From positions 266,021-330,020 of the forward strand of contig CANJPZ010000001.1 of NCBI GenBank assembly GCA_947476325.1: a stretch of DNA of 64,000 bases, written 5' to 3'. Positions 36,404-46,389 of the stretch are shown here, piece after piece. Each line of letters starts with the position of its first letter. Position 1 is the stretch's first letter. This stretch comes from Caulobacteraceae bacterium (GTDB taxonomy: Bacteria; Pseudomonadota; Alphaproteobacteria; Caulobacterales; Caulobacteraceae). A model generated the notes under the pieces. The model made no database searches. It was not told the DNA's origin and saw nothing but the letters and a program-made list of their open reading frames with translations. Both the position numbers and the translations under genes were made by a program.

Positions 36404-37396
36404 ATGAGTACTTTCGTTCCCGCAGAATGGGGCCCGCACAGGGCGATCTGGCTTGGCTTTCCGAGCGATGCGGACTTGTGGTGTGACGACCTTGCGCCGG
36501 CCCGGGATGAAGTAGCCGACCTGGCTCGGGCCCTGGCCGGCCCAGGCCGCGAGCATGTCTTGCTGATGGCGTCAGGCGATGAAGCGCTGAGGGCCGCTCA
36601 GGCGCGTCTTGGCGCGGTCCAGGGCGTTGAGCTGATCGCAGGCGCATTCGGTGATATTTGGCTTCGCGACACTGGACCGATCTTTCTGAAAGACCAGGCT
36701 GCGGGATTTCTGTTCAACGGCTGGGGCGGAAAATACGTTCTGCCGGGAGATGATACGCTTGCCGAGCGCCTGGCGCTCCACGCCGAAAAACCGTTTCGGA
36801 ACAATGCGTTCGTCCTTGAAGGTGGAGCCCTGGACCACGACGGCGCGGGAACGGTCCTGACCACGCGCCAGTGCCTACTTCATCCCAATCGCAATCCGGG
36901 ATGGACAGAAGCGGCAGCCGAGGCTGCCCTTGCGTCGGCGCTTGGCGCGCGAAAAGTGCTTTGGCTGGACGACGGTCTGGCCAACGATCACACCGATGGG
37001 CATGTCGATAATCTGGCGCGTTTCGTCGCTCCAGGCGTCGTCGTCTGCCCCATCGCCTGGGGTGAGGGCGACGTCAACGGCGGGGTCTACGACGCAGCTG
37101 CCCGGTCCCTGGCGCGCATGACGGACGCAGAAGGCCGGCCCCTAAGGGTGGTGCGGGTCCCCTCGCCGGGCCTGATTCCGGATGAGGACGGTAAAGCCAT
37201 TCCAGCCAGCCACATGAACTTCATCATCGCCAATGGCGCCGTCATCATTCCCGACTACGGAACGCCGTCCGCCGCCGAGGCGCTCGACGCTTTACGCCCT
37301 CTGTTCCCGGGGCGGGAGATGATAAGGCTGCCATCCGGCGCCATTCTCACCGGAGGTGGTTCCTTCCACTGCATCACACAGCAGGAGCCTGAGTGA
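36404..37396 (+). CDS. aguA: Agmatine deiminase
   Basis: Converts agmatine to N-carbamoylputrescine, the second step of putrescine synthesis from arginine. The 330-residue product has the porphyromonas-type deiminase fold: PAEWGPHRAIWLGFPS at the start, FGDIWLRDTGP, the NDHTDGHVDN catalytic His/Asp block and the nucleophile Cys323 in GGGSFHCITQQ. aguB begins one base after its stop, giving a two-gene putrescine operon. Confidence 0.95.
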   Translation: MSTFVPAEWGPHRAIWLGFPSDADLWCDDLAPARDEVADLARALAGPGREHVLLMASGDEALRAAQARLGAVQGVELIAGAFGDIWLRDTGPIFLKDQAAGFLFNGWGGKYVLPGDDTLAERLALHAEKPFRNNAFVLEGGALDHDGAGTVLTTRQCLLHPNRNPGWTEAAAEAALASALGARKVLWLDDGLANDHTDGHVDNLARFVAPGVVVCPIAWGEGDVNGGVYDAAARSLARMTDAEGRPLRVVRVPSPGLIPDEDGKAIPASHMNFIIANGAVIIPDYGTPSAAEALDALRPLFPGREMIRLPSGAILTGGGSFHCITQQEPE

Positions 37397-37397
37397 C

Positions 37398-38279
37398 ATG
37401 CCCAGACTGCTGAAACTGGCCGCGTTGCAGGCGAGCTTTGGACCTAACCTGGCCACCAATATCGCCACGACGAGCAATCTCGTGCGTCAGGCGGCGGCTG
37501 ATGGCGCGCAAGTCATCCTGCCGCCGGAACTATTCCAGGGACCCTATTTCTGCGTAGCTCAGGAGGAACGCTGGTTCGCCGAGGCTTTCCCCTGGCGTCA
37601 ACACCCCTGTGTCCGGGCCATGAGCGATCTGGCCAGTGAGCTGGGCGTCGCCATTCCGACTTCAATTTTCGAGCGGGAAGGGCCCCACTATTTCAACAGC
37701 CTGGTGATGATTGACGCCGATGGCCAGGCTCTGGGCGTCTACCGGAAAAGCCACATACCGGACGGCCCAGGTTATCAGGAGAAATACTACTTTCGCCCGG
37801 GCGATACCGGCTTTCGGGTGTGGGACACCCGCTTTGGCCGGCTGGGCGTCGGGATCTGCTGGGATCAATGGTACCCGGAAGCCGCCCGCATCATGACCTT
37901 GATGGGGGCTGAGGCCCTGCTTTACCCCACCGCCATCGGATCCGAACCGCACGATCCCAGCCTGGATACGGCCCTACCGTGGCGGCGCGCCATGCAGGGG
38001 CATGCCGTCTCGAATGTCATACCGGTCGTCGGCGCCAACCGCACGGGCCTTGAGCCCTGGGAGAATTATCCCGGCGGCGGCCAGCGATTTTACGGCTCCA
38101 GCTTCATCGCCAATCATCGCGGTGACCTGGTTGGCGACATGGGCCGGGATGACCATGGTTATTGCGCGGCGACCTTTGATCTGGATTTTCTGGAAACCCA
38201 CCGGGCGGCTTGGGGATTTTTCCGCGATCGCCGGCCGGACCTCTACGGCACCCTGACCGGTTCGCGCCCCGCAGGCTGA
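37398..38279 (+). CDS. aguB: N-carbamoylputrescine amidase
   Basis: Hydrolyses N-carbamoylputrescine to putrescine, CO2 and ammonia. It is 293 residues, a nitrilase-superfamily member with the Glu-Lys-Cys triad visible: ILPPELFQGPYFC (Glu), YRKSHIPDGPGYQEKYYF (Lys) and GVGICWDQWYPEAAR (Cys154). ATG 37398 was chosen over an upstream in-frame ATG inside aguA. It directly follows aguA, completing the agmatine route. Confidence 0.95.
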   Translation: MPRLLKLAALQASFGPNLATNIATTSNLVRQAAADGAQVILPPELFQGPYFCVAQEERWFAEAFPWRQHPCVRAMSDLASELGVAIPTSIFEREGPHYFNSLVMIDADGQALGVYRKSHIPDGPGYQEKYYFRPGDTGFRVWDTRFGRLGVGICWDQWYPEAARIMTLMGAEALLYPTAIGSEPHDPSLDTALPWRRAMQGHAVSNVIPVVGANRTGLEPWENYPGGGQRFYGSSFIANHRGDLVGDMGRDDHGYCAATFDLDFLETHRAAWGFFRDRRPDLYGTLTGSRPAG

Positions 38280-38313
38280 TCCCTTGATTCTGCGGCTTGG
38301 CCGCAAACGGCTC

Positions 38314-38331
38314 GCCCGCTATGAGGCGGGC
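38314..38331 (+). repeat. Hairpin before the CoA-ester lyase gene
   Basis: GCCCGC/GCGGGC forms a 6-bp stem just ahead of the AAGGAGA ribosome site of the next gene. A second small stem (GCGG/CCGC) lies at 38292-38304. These could influence read-through from aguB. Confidence 0.35.
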
Positions 38332-38347
38332 AAGGAGACACGAACCC

Positions 38348-39223
38348 ATGTCCGCAAATCGACCCCGCCGCAGCGTCCTCTACATGCCCGCCTCGAACGC
38401 CAAGGCGATCGAGAAGGCGCGCGGCCTGCCGTGTGACGCGGTGATCCTCGATCTTGAGGACGCCGTGGCGCCGGAAGCCAAGGAAATGGCCCGCGCTCAG
38501 GCGATCGAGGCGGTAATGGCCGGCGGCTTTGGCGGCCGCGAAGTGATCATACGGGCCAACGGCCTGGACACCCCCTGGGGCGCTGATGACCTGGCTGCGG
38601 CGGCCAAGGCAGGCCCTGACGGCATTCTGGTGCCCAAGGTAAATGATGCAGCCGACGTCGCCCGATACGACGCCGCCATCGCTTCGGCTCCGGCGAAAAC
38701 ACAGCTGTGGGCCATGATCGAGACTGGCCGCTCGCTCTTTCGCCTTGATGAAATCGCCGCCTCAGGCGCGAACAGCCGCCTGTCTGTCTGGGTCATGGGC
38801 ACCAATGACCTGGCCAAGGAAATGCGCGCGCGCCAGACGCCGGGGCGCGAGCCGTTCCTGGCCGCCTTGGGACTGGCTGTCGCGGCGGCCCGGGCCTATG
38901 GCCTGACCATTCTGGACGGGGTCTATAACGACATCGACAACGATGCTGGACTCGAGGCGATTTGCGAGCAGGGCGTCGACTTCGGCTTTGACGGCAAGAC
39001 CCTGATCCATCCACGCCAGGTCGAGATCTGCAACCGGGTCTTTTCGCCTTCGGCCGCAGACGTGGCCTTCGCGCATGCTGTGATCGCGGCTTTCGCCCAG
39101 TCCGAAAACGCCGGCAAGGGCGCGATCCGCGTTGAAGGCCGCATGGCCGAGCGGCTTCACTTGGCCCAGGCCGAGCGATTGGTTGCTGTTCACGAAGCGA
39201 TTACCGCCGCCGCAGCGGCTTGA
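38348..39223 (+). CDS. CitE/HpcH-family CoA ester lyase, probable (3S)-malyl-CoA thioesterase
   Basis: A 291-residue TIM-barrel enzyme. RRSVLYMPASNAKAIEKARGL opens the family, followed by DAVILDLEDAVAPEAKE (metal site), the Arg in VIIRANGLDTPWG, the LWAMIET strand and the C-terminal GFDGKTLIHPRQVEI. The sequence resembles the Rhodobacter Mcl2 thioesterase more than the lyase Mcl1, as I remember them. With the mesaconyl-CoA hydratase gene 1.2 kb away and mdh nearby, a role in the ethylmalonyl-CoA route (malyl-CoA to malate) is likely. A citramalyl-CoA lyase is the main alternative. Confidence 0.8.
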   Translation: MSANRPRRSVLYMPASNAKAIEKARGLPCDAVILDLEDAVAPEAKEMARAQAIEAVMAGGFGGREVIIRANGLDTPWGADDLAAAAKAGPDGILVPKVNDAADVARYDAAIASAPAKTQLWAMIETGRSLFRLDEIAASGANSRLSVWVMGTNDLAKEMRARQTPGREPFLAALGLAVAAARAYGLTILDGVYNDIDNDAGLEAICEQGVDFGFDGKTLIHPRQVEICNRVFSPSAADVAFAHAVIAAFAQSENAGKGAIRVEGRMAERLHLAQAERLVAVHEAITAAAAA

Positions 39224-39254
39224 TCGGCGGTCATTCCCGCGTATTCAAGGAAGG

Positions 39255-39968
39255 GTGAAAGCCGCCGTAGCCTTGATGATCGTCCTTGTCTCTGCCCTCG
39301 CCGTGGCCAGCGCCGACGCGCAGAACCGGCCGGCGACGATTGATGACCTGTTTGCGCTGCCACCGGCCGCCGCGCCTGTGCCCGCTTCGGGCGGGGTCAA
39401 TATCGCCAGCCCCACAGTTCAGCCTGAAGGCACATTGACTGCCTCGGACCGTGACTACGACAACCGGGTGCTGAGCGCCTTTCGCAACGCCCAGGACCGG
39501 CAGGGCTCGCTGGACGGGCGCTGGCTGGTCCGGAATACAGGTGGCGGACTTATCTACGCCCTCCAGTTCTCGGACCCCGGGTCGGGTCCTGATCGTGTCG
39601 AGGGCGCCTGGCGTGATCCCAACGCGACCGGGGAAACTGCGACCGGATTCATCGATCAGATAACTGTCGACGGCGCGGAGGTTATCCTGGCGTTCCACGA
39701 GGGCGGATCGTCTCGTCAGGTCAAACTGCGGCCAAACGGATCCGGCGCCTGGACGGGTCAGTCCACCATCGGAAATCTGTCGACAGCCATCACGATGATG
39801 CGGGACGGCGGGCTTGAAACAGCCGCCGCACAGGCGCCTGTAGTTGCCGAACCGCCGAACCTGGCCACGCCCAAGCCCAGGGCGAAATCCAGGTCAAAAT
39901 CAAAATCTCGTTCGAGTTCAAAATCCAAGAGCAAGGCCAAGGCCAAGGCGCCGACCCGGCGCAAGTAA
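39255..39968 (+). CDS. Exported protein with basic Ser/Lys/Arg tail
   Basis: A 237-residue protein, family not recognised. The GTG start at 39255 is inferred from the signal peptide it yields (VALMIVLVSALAVASADA-Q); an in-frame ATG at 39132 lies within the preceding gene. The middle (LDGRWLVRNTGGGLIYALQF ... VEGAWRDPNA ... ITVDGAEVILAFHEGG) suggests a small beta domain. The last ~30 residues alternate Ser with Lys or Arg, then Lys-Ala, ending TRRK. A strongly cationic tail on an exported protein may bind peptidoglycan, LPS or nucleic acid. Confidence 0.7.
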   Translation: MKAAVALMIVLVSALAVASADAQNRPATIDDLFALPPAAAPVPASGGVNIASPTVQPEGTLTASDRDYDNRVLSAFRNAQDRQGSLDGRWLVRNTGGGLIYALQFSDPGSGPDRVEGAWRDPNATGETATGFIDQITVDGAEVILAFHEGGSSRQVKLRPNGSGAWTGQSTIGNLSTAITMMRDGGLETAAAQAPVVAEPPNLATPKPRAKSRSKSKSRSSSKSKSKAKAKAPTRRK

Positions 39969-39973
39969 GCCGG

Positions 39974-40387
39974 TTACCCGGCGACCCAGGCCTCGCGCGC
40001 CAGGGACAGATTCCCGGGGCTCCAGTCTGTCGCATCCCCCACACCCCAGACCGGTCGAGGCCAGGCGGCGTCGTCGACCCGGCGGCCGATGATATGGACA
40101 TGGAGGGCCCGGGTGACATTGCCCAGAGCGCCAATATTCAGTTTCTCGACCGGCCGTCCGATCGCCGCGCCCATGGCCCGCACCCGCCGTCCGGCCTCGA
40201 CAGCCTCCTGCATCAGCAGGTCACGCTCGCCGGGCAGCAGGTCTTCAATCTCGATAGCGGCCACCCTTTGCGGAACCAGCACGATCCAGAGCCAGCGCGC
40301 ATCGTTCATCAGCCGCGCATCGCAAAGGGCCAGGCCGGGCAAGGGCGTGCTGACAGCGGCGATATCGGCTGGCAGGACGTAGGTCAT
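39974..40387 (-). CDS. HIT family protein
   Basis: A 137-residue histidine-triad-type protein. The signature appears as LHVHIIGRRVDD, and LNIGALGNVTRALHVH is the preceding strand-helix. HIT enzymes hydrolyse or transfer nucleotides; this one shows HxHxxG with the third His replaced by Arg in the usual HxHxHxx pattern, so activity may differ. ATG 40387 overlaps the hydratase stop (ATGA); the longer upstream frame lies inside that gene. Confidence 0.8.
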   Translation of the reverse strand: MTYVLPADIAAVSTPLPGLALCDARLMNDARWLWIVLVPQRVAAIEIEDLLPGERDLLMQEAVEAGRRVRAMGAAIGRPVEKLNIGALGNVTRALHVHIIGRRVDDAAWPRPVWGVGDATDWSPGNLSLAREAWVAG

Positions 40388-41430
40388 CCGCGCTTGGGAA
40401 CCGCGACCCAGTAGTCGAAGTCGAGGACGATTTCCGCCGGATACTTGCCGTCGGCGTCCTTGTCGGGGAAATCCGCGCAAGGGCGGTCCTTTGTCGCCAC
40501 AAGTCGCAGGCGCAGGGCACCGCAAGGCCCCAGGTCAACCTTGTCCAGCACCTCGGACCAGGCGAAAATCGTGGCCCCAGCGAAGTAGGGATTGACGTGC
40601 CGCCCGCCGTTGACGCCCAGCATCAGGCCGGCGTTCTCCAGGCCATTGAAGGCCAGGCCGCGTGCGGTGGAGATCACCACCCCGCCATAGACCAGCCGCC
40701 GGCCCGACGGGTCTTTCGCCCGCTCAAAGGCGTTGAAATGGACCTTGGCGGTGTTTTGGTAGAGGCGCGTGGCCATGGCGTGCTCGGCCTCTTCGATCGC
40801 CATGCCGTCGATGTGATCGATCTTCTCGCCGACCTGGTAGTCCTCAAAGGCGTGCGCAGACCCGCCCAGAGTGAAGTCGTAACCCTTGAAATTCAGCCCG
40901 GCCGGCAGAACCAGGTCCGCCGCCGATACCGCGTCCGGCAGCACCGGGATGGTCTGGTTCGCGACCTCGGCGGCCTCGTCGGCCTTGCGCACCATAACCC
41001 AGCGCGCATAGCTCAGAACCGGCTCGCCGCGCTGGTTGACGCCAGTCGTGCGCACATACACCACGCCGGTCTTGCGATTGGAGTTCTCCTTCAGGCCGAT
41101 GACTTCGGAGGTCGAAGTGACAGTGTCGCCCGGATAGACAGCCGCCAGGAACCTGCCGTCGGCGTAGCCGAGATTGGCCACTGCGTTCAGCGAGATGTCG
41201 GGCACCGACTTTCCGAACACCATGTGGAAGACCAGCAGGGGATCGACGGGACTGCGCGGCAGGCCGGCCGCACGCGCCACCTCGTCAGACGAGGTCACGG
41301 CGAATCGTGCGCCGGTAAAAGCCACATAGAGGGCAACGTCGCCTTCGGTAATGGTGCGCGGCGTTGCGTGGCGCAGAACCTGGCCGAGCCTGAAATCTTC
41401 GAAGTAGTTGCCCGGATTGGTCTTGGTCAT
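40384..41430 (-). CDS. mch: Mesaconyl-CoA hydratase (MaoC family)
   Basis: Hydrates mesaconyl-C1-CoA to beta-methylmalyl-CoA in the ethylmalonyl-CoA pathway. The 348-residue length and double-hotdog architecture match that enzyme rather than single-domain MaoC hydratases. Recognisable blocks are NYFEDFRLGQVLRHATPRTI, SYARWVMVRK and AFEDYQVGEKIDHIDGMAIEEAEH. The CitE-like gene nearby supports the pathway. Ethylmalonyl-CoA mutase and Ccr are not in this window, so the complete pathway is inferred. Confidence 0.85.
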   Translation of the reverse strand: MTKTNPGNYFEDFRLGQVLRHATPRTITEGDVALYVAFTGARFAVTSSDEVARAAGLPRSPVDPLLVFHMVFGKSVPDISLNAVANLGYADGRFLAAVYPGDTVTSTSEVIGLKENSNRKTGVVYVRTTGVNQRGEPVLSYARWVMVRKADEAAEVANQTIPVLPDAVSAADLVLPAGLNFKGYDFTLGGSAHAFEDYQVGEKIDHIDGMAIEEAEHAMATRLYQNTAKVHFNAFERAKDPSGRRLVYGGVVISTARGLAFNGLENAGLMLGVNGGRHVNPYFAGATIFAWSEVLDKVDLGPCGALRLRLVATKDRPCADFPDKDADGKYPAEIVLDFDYWVAVPKRG

Positions 41431-41551
41431 CGGCGGCGCCTCTTGTTGCTGCGCCCGCTTCTAGCGCCGCCGCAGGATGGCGACAAATCCGGATTGGCCT
41501 CGCCCGAATATTGGGGCAATGCTGCCGCGCAACAGACAGGGAGGATTACGC

Positions 41552-41917
41552 ATGATTGGCTATGTGACACTGGGAACCAACGATATGGAAGCCGCCGCGC
41601 CGTTCTATGACGCGCTTGCCAAGGAATTGGGCGGCGCGCGCCAGATGGAGTTTCCGGGCAGCTTCATCGCCTGGGGCGGCGGCGGCCCGATGATCAGTCT
41701 GATCAAGCCTTTCGACGGCAAGCCCGCCAGCGTTGGCAATGGCGTCATGGTGGCGCTGGCCGCCACGAGCAAAGAACAGGTCGACCGCCTTCATGCCGTT
41801 GCTCTGGAAAACGGCGGCGTTTGCGAAGGACCTCCCGGCAATCGTATGGACGGCTTCTATGCCGCCTATTTCCGTGACCGTGAGGGTCACAAGCTCAACG
41901 CGTTTTATATGGGATAG
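41552..41917 (+). CDS. VOC family (glyoxalase-like) protein
   Basis: A 121-residue protein of the vicinal-oxygen-chelate fold. It starts IGYVTLGTNDMEAAAPFYDAL and ends YAAYFRDREGHKLNAFYMG, the typical paired beta-alpha-beta modules with a metal-ligand Glu. GGGAGG lies upstream of ATG 41552. Specific reaction unknown; lactoylglutathione-lyase-like or dioxygenase-like roles are possible. It is followed by a hairpin terminator. Confidence 0.85.
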   Translation: MIGYVTLGTNDMEAAAPFYDALAKELGGARQMEFPGSFIAWGGGGPMISLIKPFDGKPASVGNGVMVALAATSKEQVDRLHAVALENGGVCEGPPGNRMDGFYAAYFRDREGHKLNAFYMG

Positions 41918-41929
41918 GACGCCACTGTG

Positions 41930-41960
41930 CCCGGAGCGGTCGCCAGCAGACCGCTCCGGG
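41930..41960 (+). terminator. Hairpin terminator after the VOC gene
   Basis: CCCGGAGCGGTC and GACCGCTCCGGG form a perfect 12-bp stem with a 7-base loop 12 bases after the stop. A T-run is weak, so termination efficiency is uncertain. Confidence 0.75.
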
Positions 41961-42038
41961 CCTGGTTCGCGTACTTTCAGGCCTCATAATAAGGCGTGAA
42001 GCGCGCCCCGCCTTGCCCACCGTCGCGGCAGGGTCTAG

Positions 42039-43040
<1,002 letters not shown>

Positions 43041-43046
43041 CGCGAC

Positions 43047-43586
43047 ATGCAACGCGCCGGCAGGTTGATCCTAATCGCACTGACGGCGCCGTTGCTTTTG
43101 GCATCCCCCGCCATGACCCAGACGCCGGCGCCCGCGGAGGCGGCGACAGGCACCCTGTGCGCCTCGACCCGCGCCGTGCTGGCGTCAGCCGGCGCGAGGG
43201 GTTGGACTGCCCAGACCGCGCCCAAGACCTTTACCTGGGAAGAGGGGACCAAGACCTGCGAGATGACAAACCGGGGCGGGACGGTCACCTGTGACCTGCT
43301 GACCATCTCGGTTTGCGAGGGCTCGGAGCCGCCGCAAGAGGTCAAGGACGCCTACTCGACCACCAACCGCGACCTTGGCCGTCAGGGCCCCGGCCTGATC
43401 CTTGCCTGTCTGCCAAACCGCATGGCCGAGGGATTTGCAACACCGGGCTCGGCTGTTTCGATGCAGGGCGTCGAGTTCACTGCCCAGGGCGAGCCCAAAA
43501 TTCGCCTGTTCCAGCGCATTGAGCACTCGACAGTGCGGGGCAAGAAATGCGTCGACCAGAAAGTGCAGATCGACTTCAGCCGCTAG
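43047..43586 (+). CDS. Exported Cys-rich hypothetical protein
   Basis: A 179-residue protein, not recognised. A signal peptide (RLILIALTAPLLLASPAMTQ) is followed by an Ala/Pro-rich stretch. Six Cys in the mature part (in GTLCAS, KTCEM, VTCDL, SVCEG, LACLP, KKCVD) could form three disulfides, consistent with a periplasmic protein. It starts 6 bases after mdh, so probable co-transcription. Its TAG stop shares a CTAG tetramer with the grpE stop on the other strand. Confidence 0.75.
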   Translation: MQRAGRLILIALTAPLLLASPAMTQTPAPAEAATGTLCASTRAVLASAGARGWTAQTAPKTFTWEEGTKTCEMTNRGGTVTCDLLTISVCEGSEPPQEVKDAYSTTNRDLGRQGPGLILACLPNRMAEGFATPGSAVSMQGVEFTAQGEPKIRLFQRIEHSTVRGKKCVDQKVQIDFSR

Positions 43587-44200
43587 GCCTTGGTATCCAC
43601 CGCGCCGCCCGCGTCATCGTTGTGAGCAGAATAGGCATTTGTGGCCTGACCGGCGCCTGAAGCCTTGTCCGCCACAATGACCATGGCGGGCCGGACGATG
43701 CGTCCCATGAGTTCATAGCCGGCCTGCATGACCTGCAGGACGCTGCCGGGCGCCACGTCACCGGCCGACTGTTCCATCATCGCCTGATGATAGTTGGGGT
43801 CGAATTTCGCGCCGCGCTCGGGATCGACGCGCTTGAGGCCATTGCGCTCGAAAGCGCCCTGAAGCTCTTTCGCCGTCATGTCTAGGCCGACCACCAGGTT
43901 CTTGACCGCCGGATCGGCGTCCTCGCGCGGGGCGTGCTGCAGGGCGCGCTCGAGATTGTCGGCCACGCCCAGCAGGTCGCGGGCGAACTTCTGGATCGCA
44001 TAGGCCCGTGCGTCATTGGCTTCGCGCTCGGCCCGGCGCTTGGTGTTCTCGGCTTCTGCAGCGATGCGCAGAATCTGTTCCTTTAGCTTGTCGATCTCGT
44101 CCTGCGCGGCGTCGAGGGCCTCGCTGGGATTGAACGCCGGCTCGGCGGCCACATCGTCAAACTCGTCTTCCGGGAAGTCGTCGCCGGTCATGTCAAACAC
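43583..44200 (-). CDS. grpE: Nucleotide exchange factor GrpE
   Basis: Co-chaperone that releases ADP from DnaK. 205 residues with an acidic N-terminus, the long coiled coil (EALDAAQDEIDKLKEQILRI then AEAENTKRRAEREANDARAY) and the beta-wing domain (GLKRVDPERGAKFDPNYHQA). ATG at 44200 or 44191 is possible. It follows hrcA with no gap, the conserved heat-shock pair hrcA-grpE. Confidence 0.95.
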   Translation of the reverse strand: MFDMTGDDFPEDEFDDVAAEPAFNPSEALDAAQDEIDKLKEQILRIAAEAENTKRRAEREANDARAYAIQKFARDLLGVADNLERALQHAPREDADPAVKNLVVGLDMTAKELQGAFERNGLKRVDPERGAKFDPNYHQAMMEQSAGDVAPGSVLQVMQAGYELMGRIVRPAMVIVADKASGAGQATNAYSAHNDDAGGAVDTKA

Positions 44201-45280
44201 CTATCCATCAATCAGCCGCCCCAACACCTTGGCCGTATAGTCGACCAGCGGGATGACCCGGGCGTAGTTCAATCTGGCCGGACCGATCACGCCAATCGCG
44301 CCCAGAACTTTCTGTTGGCCCGTCATATAGGGCGCCGCAATGACGGCGGAACCCGAAAGTGAAAAAAGTCGTGTTTCGGCGCCAATGAAAATGCGCACGC
44401 CCGGCGCCCGGCCCACACCTTCAAGCAAGCCGATCAGTTGTTCCTTCTGTTCCAGATCATCAAACAGCATGCGCACGCGTTCCAGATCGGCGGCGGCCGA
44501 TCTGTCGTCCAGCAGATTGGCGCGGCCACGGACGATCAGACTGCGGTCGACAGATTCGCCGCCGGACCAGGCCGCCAGACCATCTTCAACGAGCCGGGCG
44601 GCCGTTTCGTTCAATTCGCGGCGCGCGGTTTCAATCTCGGCCTTCATTTCGAGGTTGGCCTCGGCCAGGGTGCGGCCCTTGAGATGGGCGGCGAGAAAGT
44701 TGGAGGCTTCGGACAGCGCGGCCGGCGTGATGCCCGGCGCCAGCGGCATTAGCCGGTTTTCCACCTGGCCGTCCTCGAAGACCATGACCGCCAGGGCCTG
44801 ATCGCCCATGGCGACGAACTCGACATGTTTGACACCGGCGTCGTGTGAGGGTGTGACGACAACGCCCGCGCCCCCGGCTAGACCCGAGAGCAGGCCCGAA
44901 GCCTGATCCATCACCGCCTCGAAGGATCGGCCCTTGGACGTCAGGCGCGCGTCGATGGCGGCCCTGTCGTCAGCCGACAGATCGCCGACCTCCAGCAAGC
45001 CGTCGACGAACAGGCGCAGGCCCGCATGGGTGGGGATTCGCCCGGCGCTGATGTGAGGGGCGTCCAGCAGGCCCATCTGGGTCAGGTCCTGCATGGTGTT
45101 GCGGATCGAGGCAGGCGATAGCGACAGGCCGGCCCGGGACATGGTGCGCGAGCCGACTGGCTCGCCTGTGGTCAGATAGTTTTCAACGACGCGCCGGAAA
45201 ATGTCGCGCGCGCGCGCGTCCAGCTCGCCGATGGTCGGCGCGGGCGTGATCGGGGTTGTGGGGTGGAAGAGGCTCGTCAT
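44201..45280 (-). CDS. hrcA: Heat-inducible transcription repressor HrcA
   Basis: Represses groESL and related operons by binding CIRCE. 359 residues. The N-terminal winged helix reads [20 protein letters not shown] and [22 protein letters not shown], and the C-terminus ends [21 protein letters not shown], all family-typical. ATG 45280 is used; the longer frame runs antisense to rph. No CIRCE sequence (TTAGCACTC-N9-GAGTGCTAA) is visible at its own promoter. It is divergent from rph by 57 bases. Confidence 0.95.
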   Translation of the reverse strand: MTSLFHPTTPITPAPTIGELDARARDIFRRVVENYLTTGEPVGSRTMSRAGLSLSPASIRNTMQDLTQMGLLDAPHISAGRIPTHAGLRLFVDGLLEVGDLSADDRAAIDARLTSKGRSFEAVMDQASGLLSGLAGGAGVVVTPSHDAGVKHVEFVAMGDQALAVMVFEDGQVENRLMPLAPGITPAALSEASNFLAAHLKGRTLAEANLEMKAEIETARRELNETAARLVEDGLAAWSGGESVDRSLIVRGRANLLDDRSAAADLERVRMLFDDLEQKEQLIGLLEGVGRAPGVRIFIGAETRLFSLSGSAVIAAPYMTGQQKVLGAIGVIGPARLNYARVIPLVDYTAKVLGRLIDG

Positions 45281-45337
45281 GGGCTCGCTTCTAGGATAAG
45301 CCCCGCCGGTCCCTTCGCAAGCCCCAGAGAATGTCCC

Positions 45338-46054
45338 ATGCGTCCGTCCAACCGCGCCGCCGATCAGCTTCGTGACGTCACCATCGAAACCAAGGTCAGC
45401 CGCTATGCCGAGGGCTCGTGCATCATCAACGCCGGCCACACCCGCGTCCACGTCACCGCCAGCATCGAGGAGGGCGTGCCGCCCTTTCTGCGCGGCAAGG
45501 GCCAGGGCTGGGTAACGGCAGAATACGGCATGCTGCCCAGGGCCACTCACACCCGGGGTCGCCGTGAGGCGGCTCAGGGCAAGCAATCGGGCCGTACGCA
45601 GGAAATCCAACGGCTGATCGGCCGCTCGATGCGCGCCATCATCGACATGAAGGCCCTGGGCGAACGTCAGATCTCCATCGACTGCGATGTGCTGCAGGCT
45701 GACGGCGGCACCCGCACCGCCTCGATTACAGGCGCCTGGGTGGCCCTGCGGATGGCGACCCAGTACCTGCTGGACGAAGGCGTGCTGACCAAGGATCCGA
45801 TCCTGGATTCAGTGGCGGCGGTGTCCTGCGGCGTGTTCAGGAACACCCCGGTTCTGGATCTGGACTATGACGAAGATTCCAATGCCGAGGCCGACGCCAA
45901 TTTTGTGCTGACCGGCAATGGCGACATCGTCGAAATCCAGGCTACCGGTGAAAAACGCGGTTTTACCCGTGCCGAGTTCGAAACCCTGTTCTCGTTGGCC
46001 GAAAAAGGCATCAGCGAACTGGGCGCGATGCAGAAGGTCGCGATCGCGCGTTAG
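45338..46054 (+). CDS. rph: Ribonuclease PH
   Basis: Phosphorolytic trimming of tRNA 3' ends. The 238-residue product is full length: [38 protein letters not shown], the phosphate-site [20 protein letters not shown] and [19 protein letters not shown]. It is divergent from hrcA, as in many alphaproteobacteria, and rdgB lies ~1.4 kb further along, a usual partner. Its stop overlaps that of an HTH gene by 4 bases. Confidence 0.95.
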   Translation: MRPSNRAADQLRDVTIETKVSRYAEGSCIINAGHTRVHVTASIEEGVPPFLRGKGQGWVTAEYGMLPRATHTRGRREAAQGKQSGRTQEIQRLIGRSMRAIIDMKALGERQISIDCDVLQADGGTRTASITGAWVALRMATQYLLDEGVLTKDPILDSVAAVSCGVFRNTPVLDLDYDEDSNAEADANFVLTGNGDIVEIQATGEKRGFTRAEFETLFSLAEKGISELGAMQKVAIAR

Positions 46055-46290
46055 TCGGCCGACTCGCCGTCGTCCGGTTCGGGCGGGCCTTCGTTAAACA
46101 TCAGGATGTCGCCCGGCTGGCATTGGAGCTCGCGGCACAGGGCGTCGAGGGTGGAGAACCGCACCGCGCGCGCCTTGCCGGTCTTCAGAATCGACAGATT
46201 GGCAATGGTCACGCCCACGCGATCAGCCAGCTCGGTCAGCGACATGCGCCGCTCCAGCAGGACTCGGTCGAGATGGACCCGGATCGGCAT
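46051..46290 (-). CDS. Small XRE/Cro-type HTH regulator
   Basis: A 79-residue DNA-binding protein consisting of one helix-turn-helix ([25 protein letters not shown], then [19 protein letters not shown]) and a short acidic tail. This subgroup is commonly paired with DUF2975 membrane proteins, and the gene 99 bases upstream encodes one. It may respond to the membrane partner. A CGTAAA/TTTACG inverted repeat lies in its leader. Confidence 0.85.
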   Translation of the reverse strand: MPIRVHLDRVLLERRMSLTELADRVGVTIANLSILKTGKARAVRFSTLDALCRELQCQPGDILMFNEGPPEPDDGESAD

Positions 46291-46359
46291 GGAGAGCGGT
46301 GGTTCCTTATTGTTTGTCCGTCTTCTTGGGCGGACTTATCATCAGGGTTAGCTAGATAT

Positions 46360-46384
46360 CGTAAATCGATCAACGATCTTTACG
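46360..46384. promoter_or_regulatory. Inverted repeat between the DUF2975 and HTH genes
   Basis: CGTAAA and TTTACG are perfect 6-base arms separated by 13 bases, in the 99-base gap before the HTH gene. ATCGT/ACGAT also nests inside. It is a candidate binding site for the HTH protein itself. Confidence 0.4.
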
Positions 46385-46389
46385 TTGCG

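Noticed and set aside
44201-45337. CIRCE operator at hrcA
   Set aside because: No TTAGCACTC-N9-GAGTGCTAA or close variant in the hrcA-rph interval.
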